NCBI GenBank assembly: GCA_958299035.1
Contig: CATQJL010000112.1
Location: 5,750,123 to 5,814,122 of the forward strand
Reading direction: 5' to 3'
DNA: 64,000 nucleotides
DNA from: Cylicocyclus nassatus
Taxonomy: Eukaryota; Nematoda; Chromadorea; Rhabditida; Strongylidae
The number at the start of each line of letters is the position of its first letter. Position 1 is the first letter of the stretch. Both the position numbers and the translations under genes were made by a program. The notes below the pieces were generated by a model. That model saw only the letters and a program-made list of their open reading frames with translations. It ran no database searches and was not told the DNA's origin. Below, one piece after another: positions 33,903 through 45,300 of the stretch.

Positions 33903-34097
33903 TTGCTTGAAAAACTCGTAAAACGTATTCAAATTGAATGTGTGAAGTTTGGACATTGGACACAGCTGAGTAGTCTACGATATATGAGTCTTCTCGCAAA
34001 AGCTTCTTCTCGTTTTGCTATAATCGGTTTTGCTCCCATGAAGTTGAGCAAATTACGTACTCTTAGCGTTTGTCTGCTTTCTTCCTTCGGTTTATAG
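33903..34097 (+). CDS. ORF of about 64 codons, unknown
   Basis: The frame reads LEKLVKRIQIECVKFGHW, then LSSLRYMSLLAKASSRFAII and MKLSKLRTLSVCLLSSFGL before TAG. It has no ATG at its start and no clear acceptor. Residues are protein-like. It ends 165 bases before a mariner-type element. Confidence 0.3.
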   Translation: MLEKLVKRIQIECVKFGHWTQLSSLRYMSLLAKASSRFAIIGFAPMKLSKLRTLSVCLLSSFGL

Positions 34098-34261
34098 CAA
34101 GCATGAGTGATTTTTTGACTGAGTATATTTACAAGTTACCGAAAACATCATTCAAAAAACAAATTTCTTGTAACTTACCATTTTTTCTCCCATACTGATT
34201 TTTACACTCCCGAGTCCTTTATAAACGTATTAGAGAGTATGCCTAAATTAACACCATTATA

Positions 34262-35123
34262 TTAGGTTGTCCCGAAAGTTTTGTCGGTTTTTTCAAACCA
34301 CTGTAAAACCGCGCACAATGAAGATTTGAGTGACTTTCAACATGTATTCGATGCAGCTTTTCATTCTCTTTCTGATGGATACACTTTCATACCATAGTCT
34401 TGTATGCTTTCTTTGATAATTGCCAAAATTCTCCACCTGTCAATTTTACCTGCTCAAAGTTGAGCTAATTTTCAAAAATTTCATTACAAAGTTTCGAAAA
34501 AGACTAAGCATGTATCAAATAGACCAACTCTCGGGCTATGAGCTCATGTTTTTAGATTCTCCTAATCTGCTGATTTTAACTTCAAAAAATTATTTCTCCG
34601 GAGGCCTTGGTTTTTAGCAAAGTCATGAAACGCGCAATTGCAGCAAAAGCATGAAAGCTTTTGAGTTTTTGCGAATTCAAACTTGTTTGTTATTTAACAT
34701 CATTTATGCAACATAACCAAGTTTGATTTGCTTCAAAAATCAGCTTTTTGTAATTTTCGGTAATTTTACGTGATAAAACGTGTTCAAAAAGCCGCGGTTT
34801 TTCTCAAATAAATAATTATTACGGACATTATAAACGTGGCCCACGTAATCTAAAATAGGTACAATGTAGCCAGATGTTTGTCCTACATAACAGTCACCAG
34901 CGCTCATCGAAAATATCAAGATAAAAATTTTGAAAATTCAGGAAAGTTTTGGCGCTACCGCTGAGGTGCTCAAAAAACCATGGCGATAACATCGTAACAA
35001 ATATAGCCATAAGAAAGAGGATGCAAAAATGAATAAAATGACACCTAGGTCGTCTATGGATTGGTGTTCTGTGAGGTTTAGTGAGCGATGAAAAAAACCG
35101 ACAAAACTTTCGGGACAACCTAA
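34262..35123. mobile_element. Mariner-type non-autonomous element, 862 bases
   Basis: Both ends read inward TTAGGTTGTCCCGAAAGTTT and continue TGTCGGTTTTTT, and TA flanks both. This is the standard mariner terminus. Unlike 9811 and 60794 it is not a palindrome. Short internal frames (34420-34617 and 34894-35118) do not show the D,D34D transposase motifs, so it is a deletion derivative or MITE. Confidence 0.88.
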
Positions 35124-36396
35124 TATGTCAAGTTCTAGCCGTCATTTTCTTGCATAAGATATTTATTTTATTTTGCGCCTTTCCCGATAAGAATGCGGGT
35201 TTGTAGGATGATGATTTGGAACAGAGACACGTTGATTTGGGCTAAACTTCATTTTGGATTAGAATTTGCCTATGAACTTAACGTGCTGCACGATCGAGGC
35301 GGTTTGATAACCTACAAGTGAATTAAAAATCATAATAATCCTACGTTGATTTGCAAGATAATTAACCATCTTTTAGAAAGTAGTAAATAGTATCAGGTTG
35401 CAGAAAAATAAGTTAGTTTTTCATGCAAATCTCCGTACAAAGTTTTCTATTCTTTATGTTTTTAAGAAAAAGTGGTTCCAAGTCTGTACTATTAAATATT
35501 AACTAATCAAAATTTAAAATTTTCCACTGAAAATAGGCAAGAATTTGTTTGCAGCATTTGTAGGGGCCACAAAGCGACCGATATTTATTAACCAACTTAA
35601 TTCTTGAAAATTTTGCTGTAAATAATTGTGCCGAAATTTTTGAGCAGAATTGAAATTGAAACTAGCATCTGCTATTCAATAGCAGGCCAGGCACTGCAGA
35701 ACCGATGGAAAATAATATGCAGTCTGGAAATTCATGATGGTTTTAAAGTAGAGTTGTTAACACTTGCCAATGGATCAGTAGAATTTTATATTATATAAAA
35801 TAAACAAACTTTTCTTAGCTTACACTCTAGTGCAGTTTGGAGGCACTTAAAAAAATCACAACTTCAAAGCTCTAAATGCGGAATCGTTTCCCTTGGGCCT
35901 AATTGTCACTTTGTTCCGGGTTTTAAAAAAATCTCATTCATGGGGCGAGAAAACGGAAGTAAAATAAATTGCTTCTTATCTCAGCTCTGAATCTTGCTTT
36001 TTTGCTATCCTAACTAGCCTCAAGAAGAGATAATTTTGAGACGACGTCATTGCATCTATTTCTGAGAGATGAAAATTCAAGATAATTTGCTATTCCCTAC
36101 ATACGTCTCGCCCGTACTTGAAAAAAAGTAATCAGACATTTATGGTCGTAGAGACGCTTGCCTCATTACCATATCCATATTCTGCAATGGATATAGCATT
36201 CCATATCATTTTGCAGAATAAACTAGCCTATACTCTAGCCGTAGGCAGTCATTAATTCGAGATTGCATTGTACAATGCTAATTGCTATAGCTAGTACAAT
36301 TCAATGGTTTGTCGTAAAATTTTTTTGATGAATAGCTTTCTTTAAATGTTCACAAATCCCTTACAGCACGTTAAGCAACGTTATAATACAGTTTTT
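35124..36396. other. Interval without a gene
   Basis: AT-rich. A short repeat CATATCCATATTCTGCAATG / GGATATAGCATTCCATATCA near 36170 is local. No splice-bounded frame. Confidence 0.3.
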
Positions 36397-36404
36397 ATCG
36401 GGCG

Positions 36405-36990
36405 TGCTACCGTAAGCCTACCGTAAGCAGCGATTAAGTGTTCTTTTTTAATGTTTCCTAAGCGTTTTCCCTTCTTCTCGTCTGGATTTGTTTAATCACC
36501 AAAAATCCTATTGAATTCGTGGTGAAATTTCTTATAGAAAAGATCCCAACTCCTTCTGCGACATGGCCATTTCACGTACACTGTCAGGCTACGGTAATGA
36601 TACGGTAGAAATACTATCATAGCGTTCTATTCATACTTTTGTGCAACAGAAAATTCGTATTTTGAAAAATTTAAATTCGTATTTTTTCTTCGCACATACA
36701 TACTCCAAAGTCCAGAAATTTTTTGATTTGTTGAATTAATGATTTCCTGGGCTTTTCTCCTCTTGGAAATTAGATTTGGATTCGCCAAAGTTTTTGACGC
36801 AATATATATAGACAATCATCCATTCCCCCTTTGTTGATTCCTTTCTGTCTCTTACCGTACTATTACCGTATTCCGTACACCCTACAAACAAAGCTGCGAA
36901 CGTCTCAGATAACCTTGTTATACATATTTCTCACAACTCTTTCAAACTCGCGCCGCATAATTACGGTAACTCTATAGTAACCCTACCGTA
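36405..36990. repeat. Cluster of CTACCGTA words
   Basis: About ten TACCGTA/TACGGTA words occur at 36408-36430, 36590-36610, 36853-36880 and 36960-36990, in both orientations. The same words recur at 23105-23133 and 41408-41430, and the related CTACAGTA form at 41565-41580 and 41935-41960. Such interspersed words are typical of nematode intergenic DNA. Confidence 0.6.
36627..36815 (-). CDS. Short ORF, basic, unknown
   Basis: The minus strand reads LANPNLISKRRKAQEIINST and then KISGLWSMYVRRKNTNLNF, ending at TAG. Protein-like but without splice support, inside the CTACCGTA cluster. A chance frame cannot be excluded. Confidence 0.28.
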   Translation of the reverse strand: MSIYIASKTLANPNLISKRRKAQEIINSTNQKISGLWSMYVRRKNTNLNFSKYEFSVAQKYE

Positions 36991-37656
36991 ATATATCTTT
37001 AGGAAATGGTATCTTTATGAACAATGCTTAGTGACTCCTTCATATTAGACTCTTTTCCCGTCAATCATTCATAATCGCTCCGAATTTGGACATTACGACC
37101 CATTGTGGATCGTAAAGTGGGCGAGGCGAAAAACATTCCAGTTGCTGGCAAAAACTCAAAAACAACTTTTTGAATGCGCTAAGTAGCGCTAGAACGGCGA
37201 AAGACAAATAACATTTAGCTTACTCAACAAGTCTTCGCTAACCATCACTACTTTGTAATTTCACGAAATTTCAGAAAATTTAAAACCTAGGCATAATAAA
37301 AGCACCACCTTACTTATGTGGACCTTTTATGAATATTTTTGAGACCCATTCTTGATGATTTTTGTAGAGCATAATAGCAAATTTCGCAAATTGTATGATA
37401 ATCCAATCTTATTTTGATTAATACAGCTTTTCATCCTCTAACTCTCAGATTGCATATTTTGTCCCGAAGTTTCCCGAAAACTTTATCCCTCTCTGTATGT
37501 ATTTTCTAAACCGCTAATAACATTAATAAGCCTCATTAGGAGAACGATTGAAAACACGCAAAAACTCCTTAAAGTCAGCATAAATAGCTCACTCAATAAT
37601 CCGTGAAACCAATTTTCTTTACGCCATGTCTGTTTCCGCTTTCAAATTCCCTGAAG

Positions 37657-37827
37657 ATGCTGCAAGTAATAGTAACTCGAGCAAATCGAATTTTAGCGTA
37701 CGAATTGAGTTGTTCTCGTTTCATCCTTGAGCGAAGCACAAGTACTACTCAAAGCTACACAGTAGAGCGTGGATCTATATTTTCTATAAATACATCCATC
37801 CCGAGTCATTTGCAACTTAATGTGTGA
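37657..37827 (+). CDS. Short ORF, unknown
   Basis: From ATG at 37657 the frame reads MLQVIVTRANRILAYELSCS, then RFILERSTSTTQSYTVERGS and ends in HLQLNV. The upstream frame is open to 37603 but hydrophobic. No family recognised. Confidence 0.27.
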   Translation: MLQVIVTRANRILAYELSCSRFILERSTSTTQSYTVERGSIFSINTSIPSHLQLNV

Positions 37828-38112
37828 GCTTGCATACTATGCACGGTAACCCACGACATCCTCACTAGTGTTTCCTCAGTGGAACCTTTTCTGGCGTAAC
37901 AAACTGCAGAAATTGTTTTAATAACTAATGCACATCCATTCCAATTGAAAGGGGCAAAGAAACAAGCAGAAACCACCGGAAATGGGCAAGTTCTATCCAT
38001 ACACGTCAAATAGCGCGCATGGTGTGCAATAAGCACATATTAGGGTAAAAATGACCTGAACGACATTCCATTCAGAAAGTGAGCAAACTGCAACTCCCAA
38101 ACTTTGATTTGC

Positions 38113-38322
38113 TTATATTTTTGAACAGATCGATTGATTTTTGAGCAGTGGTGTGACTTGATCTCGGAAGTACGCAATTACACAAATTACTTGTCTTAAA
38201 AGATCTGATATACCTGTCTGGATGTCATATTTGTCACATTCAAATTTCTGATACTCAGCCCTTGATAATTTCAAAAACAAACATCTTTTATTTTCACAGT
38301 TTTCACATTCTGCATAGGTCAT
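38113..38322 (-). CDS. ORF of 69 codons with Cys-rich start
   Basis: Starts MTYAECENCENKRCLFLKLS, with cysteines spaced C-x2-C-x4-C, and continues YQKFECDKYDIQT and ISDLLRQVICVIAYFRDQV. A GTATAT donor follows DIQT, so the first half may be an exon. The Cys spacing is suggestive of a small metal-binding or disulfide module but is not a known domain. Confidence 0.38.
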   Translation of the reverse strand: MTYAECENCENKRCLFLKLSRAEYQKFECDKYDIQTGISDLLRQVICVIAYFRDQVTPLLKNQSICSKI

Positions 38323-38874
38323 TTTCCATTCTTCCTAAATTTCCATTAGGATTTCCGATTTTTTTCAGTGGTTTCTGTTATATTCTATCAAATTTGGTCA
38401 TCGCCAGGTAGTTCTTACGTTTGTCCCACTGTATGACTATCGTAATCCTTGATATAACAACCACGGTGTTTTGTTTCAGCTTATCTTCGACCAAACTTGC
38501 AGATTAGATACGAATTTGTTGTTATGGCCAACATCGTCGCGAAACAATGTTACTTCACTAACCTTCAGTTGCAAGTGTTACAGTAAAATAAGCAATAAAT
38601 AATGCCTGATGCAAATTTCTAAGTGCCGTGATTGAGCAGGTGTTTTGCTTTCGGTTTGTTTAGCAAACTATCGGCTAAGCGAAAGCATAAGCTGTTTTAT
38701 GAATTTTCTACTTGAAACCTGCACAGATTGTGCATTCGACCTTTGCTGGTGCATATTGTGTGCATTTGCACACTTTACTGGCGCCAATTTTTCTCGACTA
38801 TAGTCCTCTTCTCTTAGGTTTCTAGCACCCTCAACTCATCGGTTATTCACTTAACAAGAATTGCTGCTCTCCAC

Positions 38875-38997
38875 CTATCCAAGCATTTCTGAAGCAAGTG
38901 AATAACTGATGCGAGAGCTGGCCCAGTTGGTCGGGACGGCCTTTCCTCTCCCGTTGCGCATCGGTCGTTGCTCTCCATTTACAATCAAGTAATTCTT
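38875..38997 (-). CDS. Candidate terminal exon, unknown protein
   Basis: After AAGTTTACGTCAG on the minus strand a phase-0 frame reads KNYLIVNGEQRPMRNGRGK and AVPTNWASSRISYSLASEM, ending LG then TAG. The frame is open upstream of the acceptor too (to 39096) but lacks an ATG. It is GC-richer than its flanks. It may connect with the minus-strand ORF at 38113-38322. Confidence 0.4.
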   Translation of the reverse strand, partial: KNYLIVNGEQRPMRNGRGKAVPTNWASSRISYSLASEMLG

Positions 38998-39226
38998 CTG
39001 ACGTAAACTTCCGCATTTAATGTGTATATCAAGAGATTTTCCGTTCGCACACGTAGCAAATAAAAGTTTTTTTTTGGGAGCGGAAAATAATGACAATCAT
39101 TTTTGATGGCTTTATTGTAGAGTTCTTCGAGAATATGCTAGTATGTGAGGTTGCACACCATGTACGGCATTCAACGGCTTTTTCTTGTGAGCAGCCACTA
39201 CTATAACGCTTGTAATTGAAAAATTG

Positions 39227-40092
39227 TTAAAGGCACCGTCCACCCAAAGCGAAGTTGATGAGATTTCGGTGGCATACTAGTGTGGGCCCCCACACTAGGC
39301 AAACCCCCAAGTAGCGCCGCAAAATACTCCTTCCGAAGCCAGAAATCCGCTCCGGAAGGGACGTAACCGGAGGTGGTCACTCCGCCCACTTTGCAGGCGC
39401 GCTGATATACGCAGGGCGTCATTAGCAAACTAGTCATGGGCAATTGTGCAATCGATTAGGAGTATTGGGAGATGTCTGCCCCAGTCTTGATCCAGGTTCC
39501 GCGTATTTATTCACACAGAAAGCAGTGAAAGCAAGTGTTTTAGCACACAGAAATGCGTGATAGTTTATTGCGATGATCCATTAGTCATGTAGACGGCGTC
39601 AACGATTATTTTGACTACAAATAGTATTTCAATTTGATGTACATTGCAATGAAAAAACTCACGTCGCATGTTCATCTCGTTTTATTGAGCACAAGCGTCA
39701 CCTATAACGAAAGATCGCGTTCATATCAAGAAAAACAGCTATGCCGGATGCTGATGATGGCTATAATCGAAAAAACAACTTTGTCGTAGATTTGGTCATG
39801 ACTGAATAAAAAACGAACGGTTGAGGATACAAGTACACGAAATAACACTAGAAAAACTCCGATTAGTCGCCTACGACGAGGCAGCGTACTGCGCTGTGCG
39901 TGTAGTCTCTCCAACGGTGCGCCTGCAAAGTGGGCAGAGTGACCACCTCCGGTTACGTCCCTTCCGGAGCGGATTTCTCGCTTCGGAAGGAGTATTTTGC
40001 CTCGCTACTTGGGGGTTTGCCTAGTGTGGAGGCCCACACTAGTATGCCACCGAAATCTCATCAACCTCGCTTTGGGTGGACGGTGCCTTTAA
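39227..40092. mobile_element. TTAA-flanked foldback MITE, copy 2 (866 bases)
   Basis: TTAA-bounded with ends TTAAAGGCACCGTCCACCCA. Arms of about 180 bases match closely, including the internal palindrome CTAGTGTGGGCCCCCACACT and GGAGGTGGTCACTCCGCCC. The central 500 bases are not palindromic and carry no recognisable gene; the antisense frame at 39726-39914 is short. It shares ends and arm sequence with 49007-49340. Confidence 0.9.
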
Positions 40093-40728
40093 GATAAATT
40101 ATTCACATTTATATAGAATACAAAGCAAAATGAAATGTAATCAAGTAAATCAAATAATCATTCCTAAGTATTATAAATATACTGTTGCGACATTATTATT
40201 TAGTTTACTTGAATGTAATATTATTCTATTACAAGGAATAATTGTTTACTTTTATATAATTTTGTGCTCTCTGACGCACCTCGAATCATTCAAAAAAATC
40301 AATAAATCCAGAGTTTGTGGCTACATAATCACGCTTAGAAGTAAGAAAAGGTATTTTTGGAAATTGGCTCAAGCACGTAAGCCGTAGAATAGCTAATCTC
40401 GTAAAACACATACAAACTTATAAGCGACTCAAATGATTTTTTATTGAAGGCTGACATCACAAGAACAGATCGTCATCCTACGAATTCAAGTTTACACTGA
40501 GTTTTTGAATCTAATCACTAGGAAAATAACTTCTTAGTAAGCCTCATACAGAGAAAGGTTTAAAAATCAAGTTCGCTTATGTGTTAAAACTGGTGCAAAA
40601 GTATTGCCATATCGGATTTCAACACATATCTTTTCACCTTGCTGTATCTAACAAGCTGTAAGCTAAATATAGCTTATGCACTTGCTACTAGTAATTCTTT
40701 GCGTAACTGAAGAGTAAATTCTTTGCAG

Positions 40729-40995
40729 ATTTTCTGCTTGGTTGAATGCCCGAATGTATTTAGTGTCATTGCATCGTTAAGCTCCTTTTTCTTCAGAAGA
40801 AAGTGCAAACCAGTGTCTCGCAAAGAAAGATGCTCTTATATGCTAAAGAATAAGTTGCTATGTTATTTTATGATTAAGTTATATCTGTTCTTTTCTCCTA
40901 CAACAAAAAACTTTTCTCTAAATAAACTTTTTCCCTTTAAATCCGCCCAGAAAGCCCGATTGATCGTACATAATATGAACTTTCTCGTTTTCTAA
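40729..40995 (+). CDS. Possible exon, unknown protein
   Basis: A good acceptor TAAATTCTTTGCAG opens a frame of 88 codons to TAA: IFCLVECPNVFSVIASLSSF, then RRKCKPVSRKERCSYMLKNK. The latter half is rich in K, F and L and could be translated AT-rich DNA. AATAAA strings occur inside near 40920. Confidence 0.3.
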   Translation: MFCLVECPNVFSVIASLSSFFFRRKCKPVSRKERCSYMLKNKLLCYFMIKLYLFFSPTTKNFSLNKLFPFKSAQKARLIVHNMNFLVF

Positions 40996-41032
40996 TTGTC
41001 TCTAATATGTTTTCATTTGTCTACTTCGTTTT

Positions 41033-41245
41033 TCATTTATGCATGAGAACAATGTGACGAGTGTCTAGACCGTTTTTGCTTCTTAATTGTTTGAACTTCC
41101 TAAAAACTATGCCATCGTCAAGTTCTACATCAAGATTTTCTTGCATACATTTTCGCTGCTCTCTGGCATTTGCGCGTGCGTAGCTAAATATATGAATAAA
41201 TGATGTGGAATTACGTGCCGGGTGGTCTTTTGGATCTATAATCAT
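41033..41245 (-). CDS. ORF of 70 codons, polar, unknown
   Basis: From ATG at 41245: MIIDPKDHPARNSTSFIHIF, then ARANAREQRKCMQENLDVEL and FRKFKQLRSKNGLDTRHIVL before TGA. The even use of polar residues and the codon range make it one of the more convincing unspliced frames. An internal TAGTTTTTAG could be an acceptor before KFKQ. No domain recognised. Confidence 0.42.
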   Translation of the reverse strand: MIIDPKDHPARNSTSFIHIFSYARANAREQRKCMQENLDVELDDGIVFRKFKQLRSKNGLDTRHIVLMHK

Positions 41246-42058
41246 TTAGAATTCGTCTAGAGACTTGCAAAGTAGGTGCTTATAGGAAGACATTTTAGAC
41301 AAATTCAAATTTTATCCATAGTCGTTATCCCCCTTTTTTAGTTCCTCGTTAAATACAGCTCACATCCGACAAGCATGATACTTGAACTGATAGCGTACGA
41401 AAAAAAACTTACCGTACATCTACCGTACCTCTACAGTTCATCGAACATACCAGAAGATTTGATATAAACTGTACTGGAAGTGCTGCAAATTAAGCGGTTT
41501 TGAGTATCTCAGTTTTTCGTATCTTACAGATATTGAAGTGCTCGGAACTTTGCATTAGTAAATTACTGTAAGGTTACTGTAAGAACTACCTCCAAGCGGC
41601 ATCGTTGTGGCCTAGCAGTTATTCCAGATAATTTCTGGATATGAAATATTCGTGATGATGAACGCCTTAATATTGATAACAAGATTCTTATTCGAATGAT
41701 ACCACTGAAATTTTGAGAATCAGTGAAAAACTGCCTTTACCGTATAGCTAGCATAACCCTTTAGAAAATAGGTTCCAAAGCACTGCAAACTCGATGAAAT
41801 TCAGAATTAACCTGCGTGAAAAAGTCCAGCTTCAAAGTTTTTGGAGCAGGAGTTGGTTCTCAAAGAAATGGCGGATTATTGTAGGACTACGTATTAGCTA
41901 TTGAGCAGTAATTCTTGGACCGCTGCTTGCTTGGTACAGTAATCCTACAGTAATTCTACAATAACCCGTAAAAAATGTCATCTCTTCCAGAACTGCACTC
42001 GTTAGACATAGCTATCAAGAATGCGCAGAATTTTTTTGCTATACAATGATCTGCCATA

Positions 42059-42215
42059 TAGCTTTGATCTAACGAGATTGGCGGCTGGAAGACGACCGCT
42101 CGCGCTCGCGACACAATCTGCTCCTCTTTCGCGAAAGTGCTCTCTGATCATTCCCTAGCCTTAATTAGGTCACGAAACCCGGCTTTCACCCGCCAAGCCA
42201 GTTGAATCAGGGGTA
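42059..42215 (+). mobile_element. MITE, TACCCTTTGATTCAA family, copy 3
   Basis: Left end TAGCTTTGATCTAACGAGAT then TGGCGGCTGGAAGACG; right end GCCAAGCCAGTTGAATCAGG then GGTA. The interior shares GTGCTCTCTGATCATTCCCT and TTAATTAGGTCACGAAACCC with copies 1 and 2. It lies about 160 bases upstream of a good acceptor and ATG (42374-42384). Confidence 0.8.
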
Positions 42216-42373
42216 GTGTGTGTTTTGGAAAATTTTCAGCGTACATTTTTGCACTTCTTGTTTTGTCTCTCTCTTCCGAAAATGCGAGAATTTGCATAAG
42301 TCTATTCCAGTGCATTTGTTCTGTTGAAAAAACTCGTTTCTCTTCCGGTTTTGTCTTAATCTAATCATTTCAG

Positions 42374-45300
42374 ACGCTGTTCCATGCCATCATTAACGAA
42401 AATGCCATCTGCAGCTCGGCATCTTATGTCCAACATGTTCTCTTTCTTCAACAGTACGTCTTCGACACAACCTGGGTAAGTTAAAATAATTTTTATCAGT
42501 TTTGTAGAATATTTTAATCCTTTTTTTTCGATATTAGTTCATTTATGTGTTTATTTCTGTATATTCTTCTATGGTGAATTTTCAACCATATTTTCTAAAC
42601 AAGTTATTCAGCTTTTTTGAACCTTCTCAGGGGTTAGATTGTTGTAATAATTTTAATTTTTTTCATAATTTTCCAAATTTTATTTCGTCATTGAGGTTTT
42701 GATGTAAATGGCCATTTATTCAAAATGGTTTGGCCTCTACGAGCCAAACTGAAGATTCCACTGCTTTGTATGATAAGATCGAACGAAAAAAATTAGGAAA
42801 ATTTTTAGATGCAAGCTCAAAGTATTCCTATTTTCTTATTTCGTTCTACAGGTTATAGCTATGGCAGTTAGCGAGTAAATTATTGGCCAGAATATCCTTT
42901 CCGTCAAAATCCTAAAAAATTATATAGTGTTTGAATCAACTTCCTCCGCTCTTGTATTATGTCAACATCTTCTGACCATTGCAGGAAAAGGTAAATAGAA
43001 TAATCAGTGCACTTTACACAGTAGTGCTACTAAAAATATCACTTCTCAAGGGAATTTCCTCATCACAAATATTTGTAAAGCTCTAAAGTGGCCTTAGCTT
43101 TGCACTTTTACGTCGCAAAAAACATACAGTTAACACACATCTCCGAACCTGATGTTATTGATGAAAAACGGACATCTCAAGGGAAATCACGGTCCGTCCG
43201 ACGCAATTAGCCTGTGTCAGGTAGCAGTTATTTTTAGAAAATGAAAGGGACGGCTATGGTAAATAGGTTTATGCTCGTGGAATTGCTTAAAACGAAACTA
43301 AAGCACGCAGAAAATCGATATATTGATCGCAAGCTGCAGATTTTGATTTACGGTAGCTCAACAACTCAGAAAAAAGGGAAGGTTTATGGAATTTCTGTAA
43401 CAGTAAGCAGAATTCTCTTCAAAAACAAAAGTGAGTTCAACCATTTTGCACGGCGTAAATTCCGAGTACAGGGATAGGTATTTAAGTTATACATGCATAA
43501 TAATGCTTCAAAGACTAGGGAAATTCCATTGCATCCACAAACTCTCTTGCAATTTTCATATCATTTATATGTTCAGATTAGAAATAGGCTACCGTAGTAT
43601 CCGATGTTTTTTTTTGTATAAATGATCAAATGATCTTAAATTTATTTTGCGAAATCCTGCATTCAGAGAAGAATTAGTGTTATCAGCATAATTTTTGTGA
43701 AAACAAACGATACATCAGATGCTACGCGCAGAAACCTTTTCAGCGAGTTTCTGGATTGGTAATTCTGTTTTGACCCATTTTGTAACCGGCAGTTAGAGAA
43801 AGTATATGGCGGCTCGGTGTGATTAGCACCTTCCGCAAGTGCTCGCCGCGTCTACACCTAACTCCCGTTGTCACCTACGATGTCGCGCATCCACCAAGGT
43901 TCATGACGCATTGACAGGCGCTGCCGAGGACTACCCCCTACCCGTATGAGCCAATAAATAGCGCGTAACGCTGACGAAAAAAAGGACCGACTAGTTCAGA
44001 CTACATTTATCTACAAATATGCACAACAATAAACTACTAACACTACTAAAACTACTGAGGCTATTGAAACCACTAAAACTACTACCTCAAACCCAGGAAA
44101 ACTAAGCACGGGACGAGGCGCCTCGTCCCGTGCTGCCGATACTTGGCGATGATCACTCCAACACATAGTTCCGGGTTCTCCGCTGGGTCAACCGCAAGCC
44201 CCTGGCCCTTCCGGGACGGTGTGACCCCTCTCCACTCCCGCTAGTGTACTTCCTACGCAGGACGAACCATGATGTTTAGCTGCGCGTCTCCAAAACCAAG
44301 AAGATAACAAAAGCTCAACCGCTCGAAACCGATGATCATCTGCGGGAGCTGCTGGAGGCGCTGCCAGCACGACCGATATCATAAAACGATCAATACGAAC
44401 GGAACTCGAAGAGGCGTAGACCGCGGCCTGCGCGCCCTTATATACCCTGTGACTTGGCAACGCGCCCAGCAGGAGAGGTCTTGGCGCGAAATGGATAGCG
44501 CACCAAGTAACGCGGTAGCCAGCGCTCCCGGCCTCCTGTTTCGAGGAGTGGCTTGCATCGCGAGCCGCGACAAAGTGCATTTTGCACAGCTCCAACGCTA
44601 AAAATGTCATAGCACTGGGAAAATTTCTCACATATGATAAATACCTAAGGGACTCTAAAGTGAGCTTGCACTTTTCCGTTGCAAGAAGTATGCGACAGAC
44701 ATTTGAAGGGTGTATGAGTTTTTATTAACACATTTCTTGTATTATTGGAACGTATGTTTCGCACAAAAAAATTGCAAAAATTTTTTTCAATGAAAATGCT
44801 CAGCTGACTTTTGAACTGGTATTGTACTTTTCTCTTTACAGAGAAAAATTATTTTACTATATGTTCCAAGAAAGTTTTGAAAATTATCCGGACGGCGAGA
44901 CGAATATTGAGACTTTTTGTACTTATTCAATCATTGCGATTTCTTGTCGAAAAGAAAAAGAAGTGGAACTTAGACCAAAATCCAAGGTTAGAAGCGACCT
45001 CTTGCCATAATTCTTGATAAGTCATGAATCAGAAAACTTGAAACAAGGCTTACGTTCCAATTTGAAACAAGATATATGTTTCAAACTATTTTTTAAGTAA
45101 TGATATCTATTCTTGTCTAGCTCAAGTTTATTTCATTTGACTAAGAATAAACCTATGAATTCTTTATTATTGTCACAAATTGGTCAATACTCAAAGCTGC
45201 GATGACTTTTGTTAGTGGAAATTAAGGAAAACTAATACTAGTCTGCACCCTCTGCACCCAAAAGGCTAAACCTAGCAGACGCTTGGCTATTCTTATCGAA

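Noticed and set aside
34894..35118. Possible mariner transposase fragment
   Set aside because: The frame lies next to a mariner end but shows no D,D34D or helix-turn-helix motif.
42982..42991. 6-base micro-exon GAAAAG between CATTGCAG and GTAAAT, or an alternative first exon starting MSTSSDHCRK
   Set aside because: The sites are attractive but too little sequence is involved to decide.
44188..44631. Minus-strand frame of 147 codons and overlapping frames in the GC-rich island
   Set aside because: It runs straight through a TATA string and an LTR-like region, with overlapping frames on both strands. No domain is seen.
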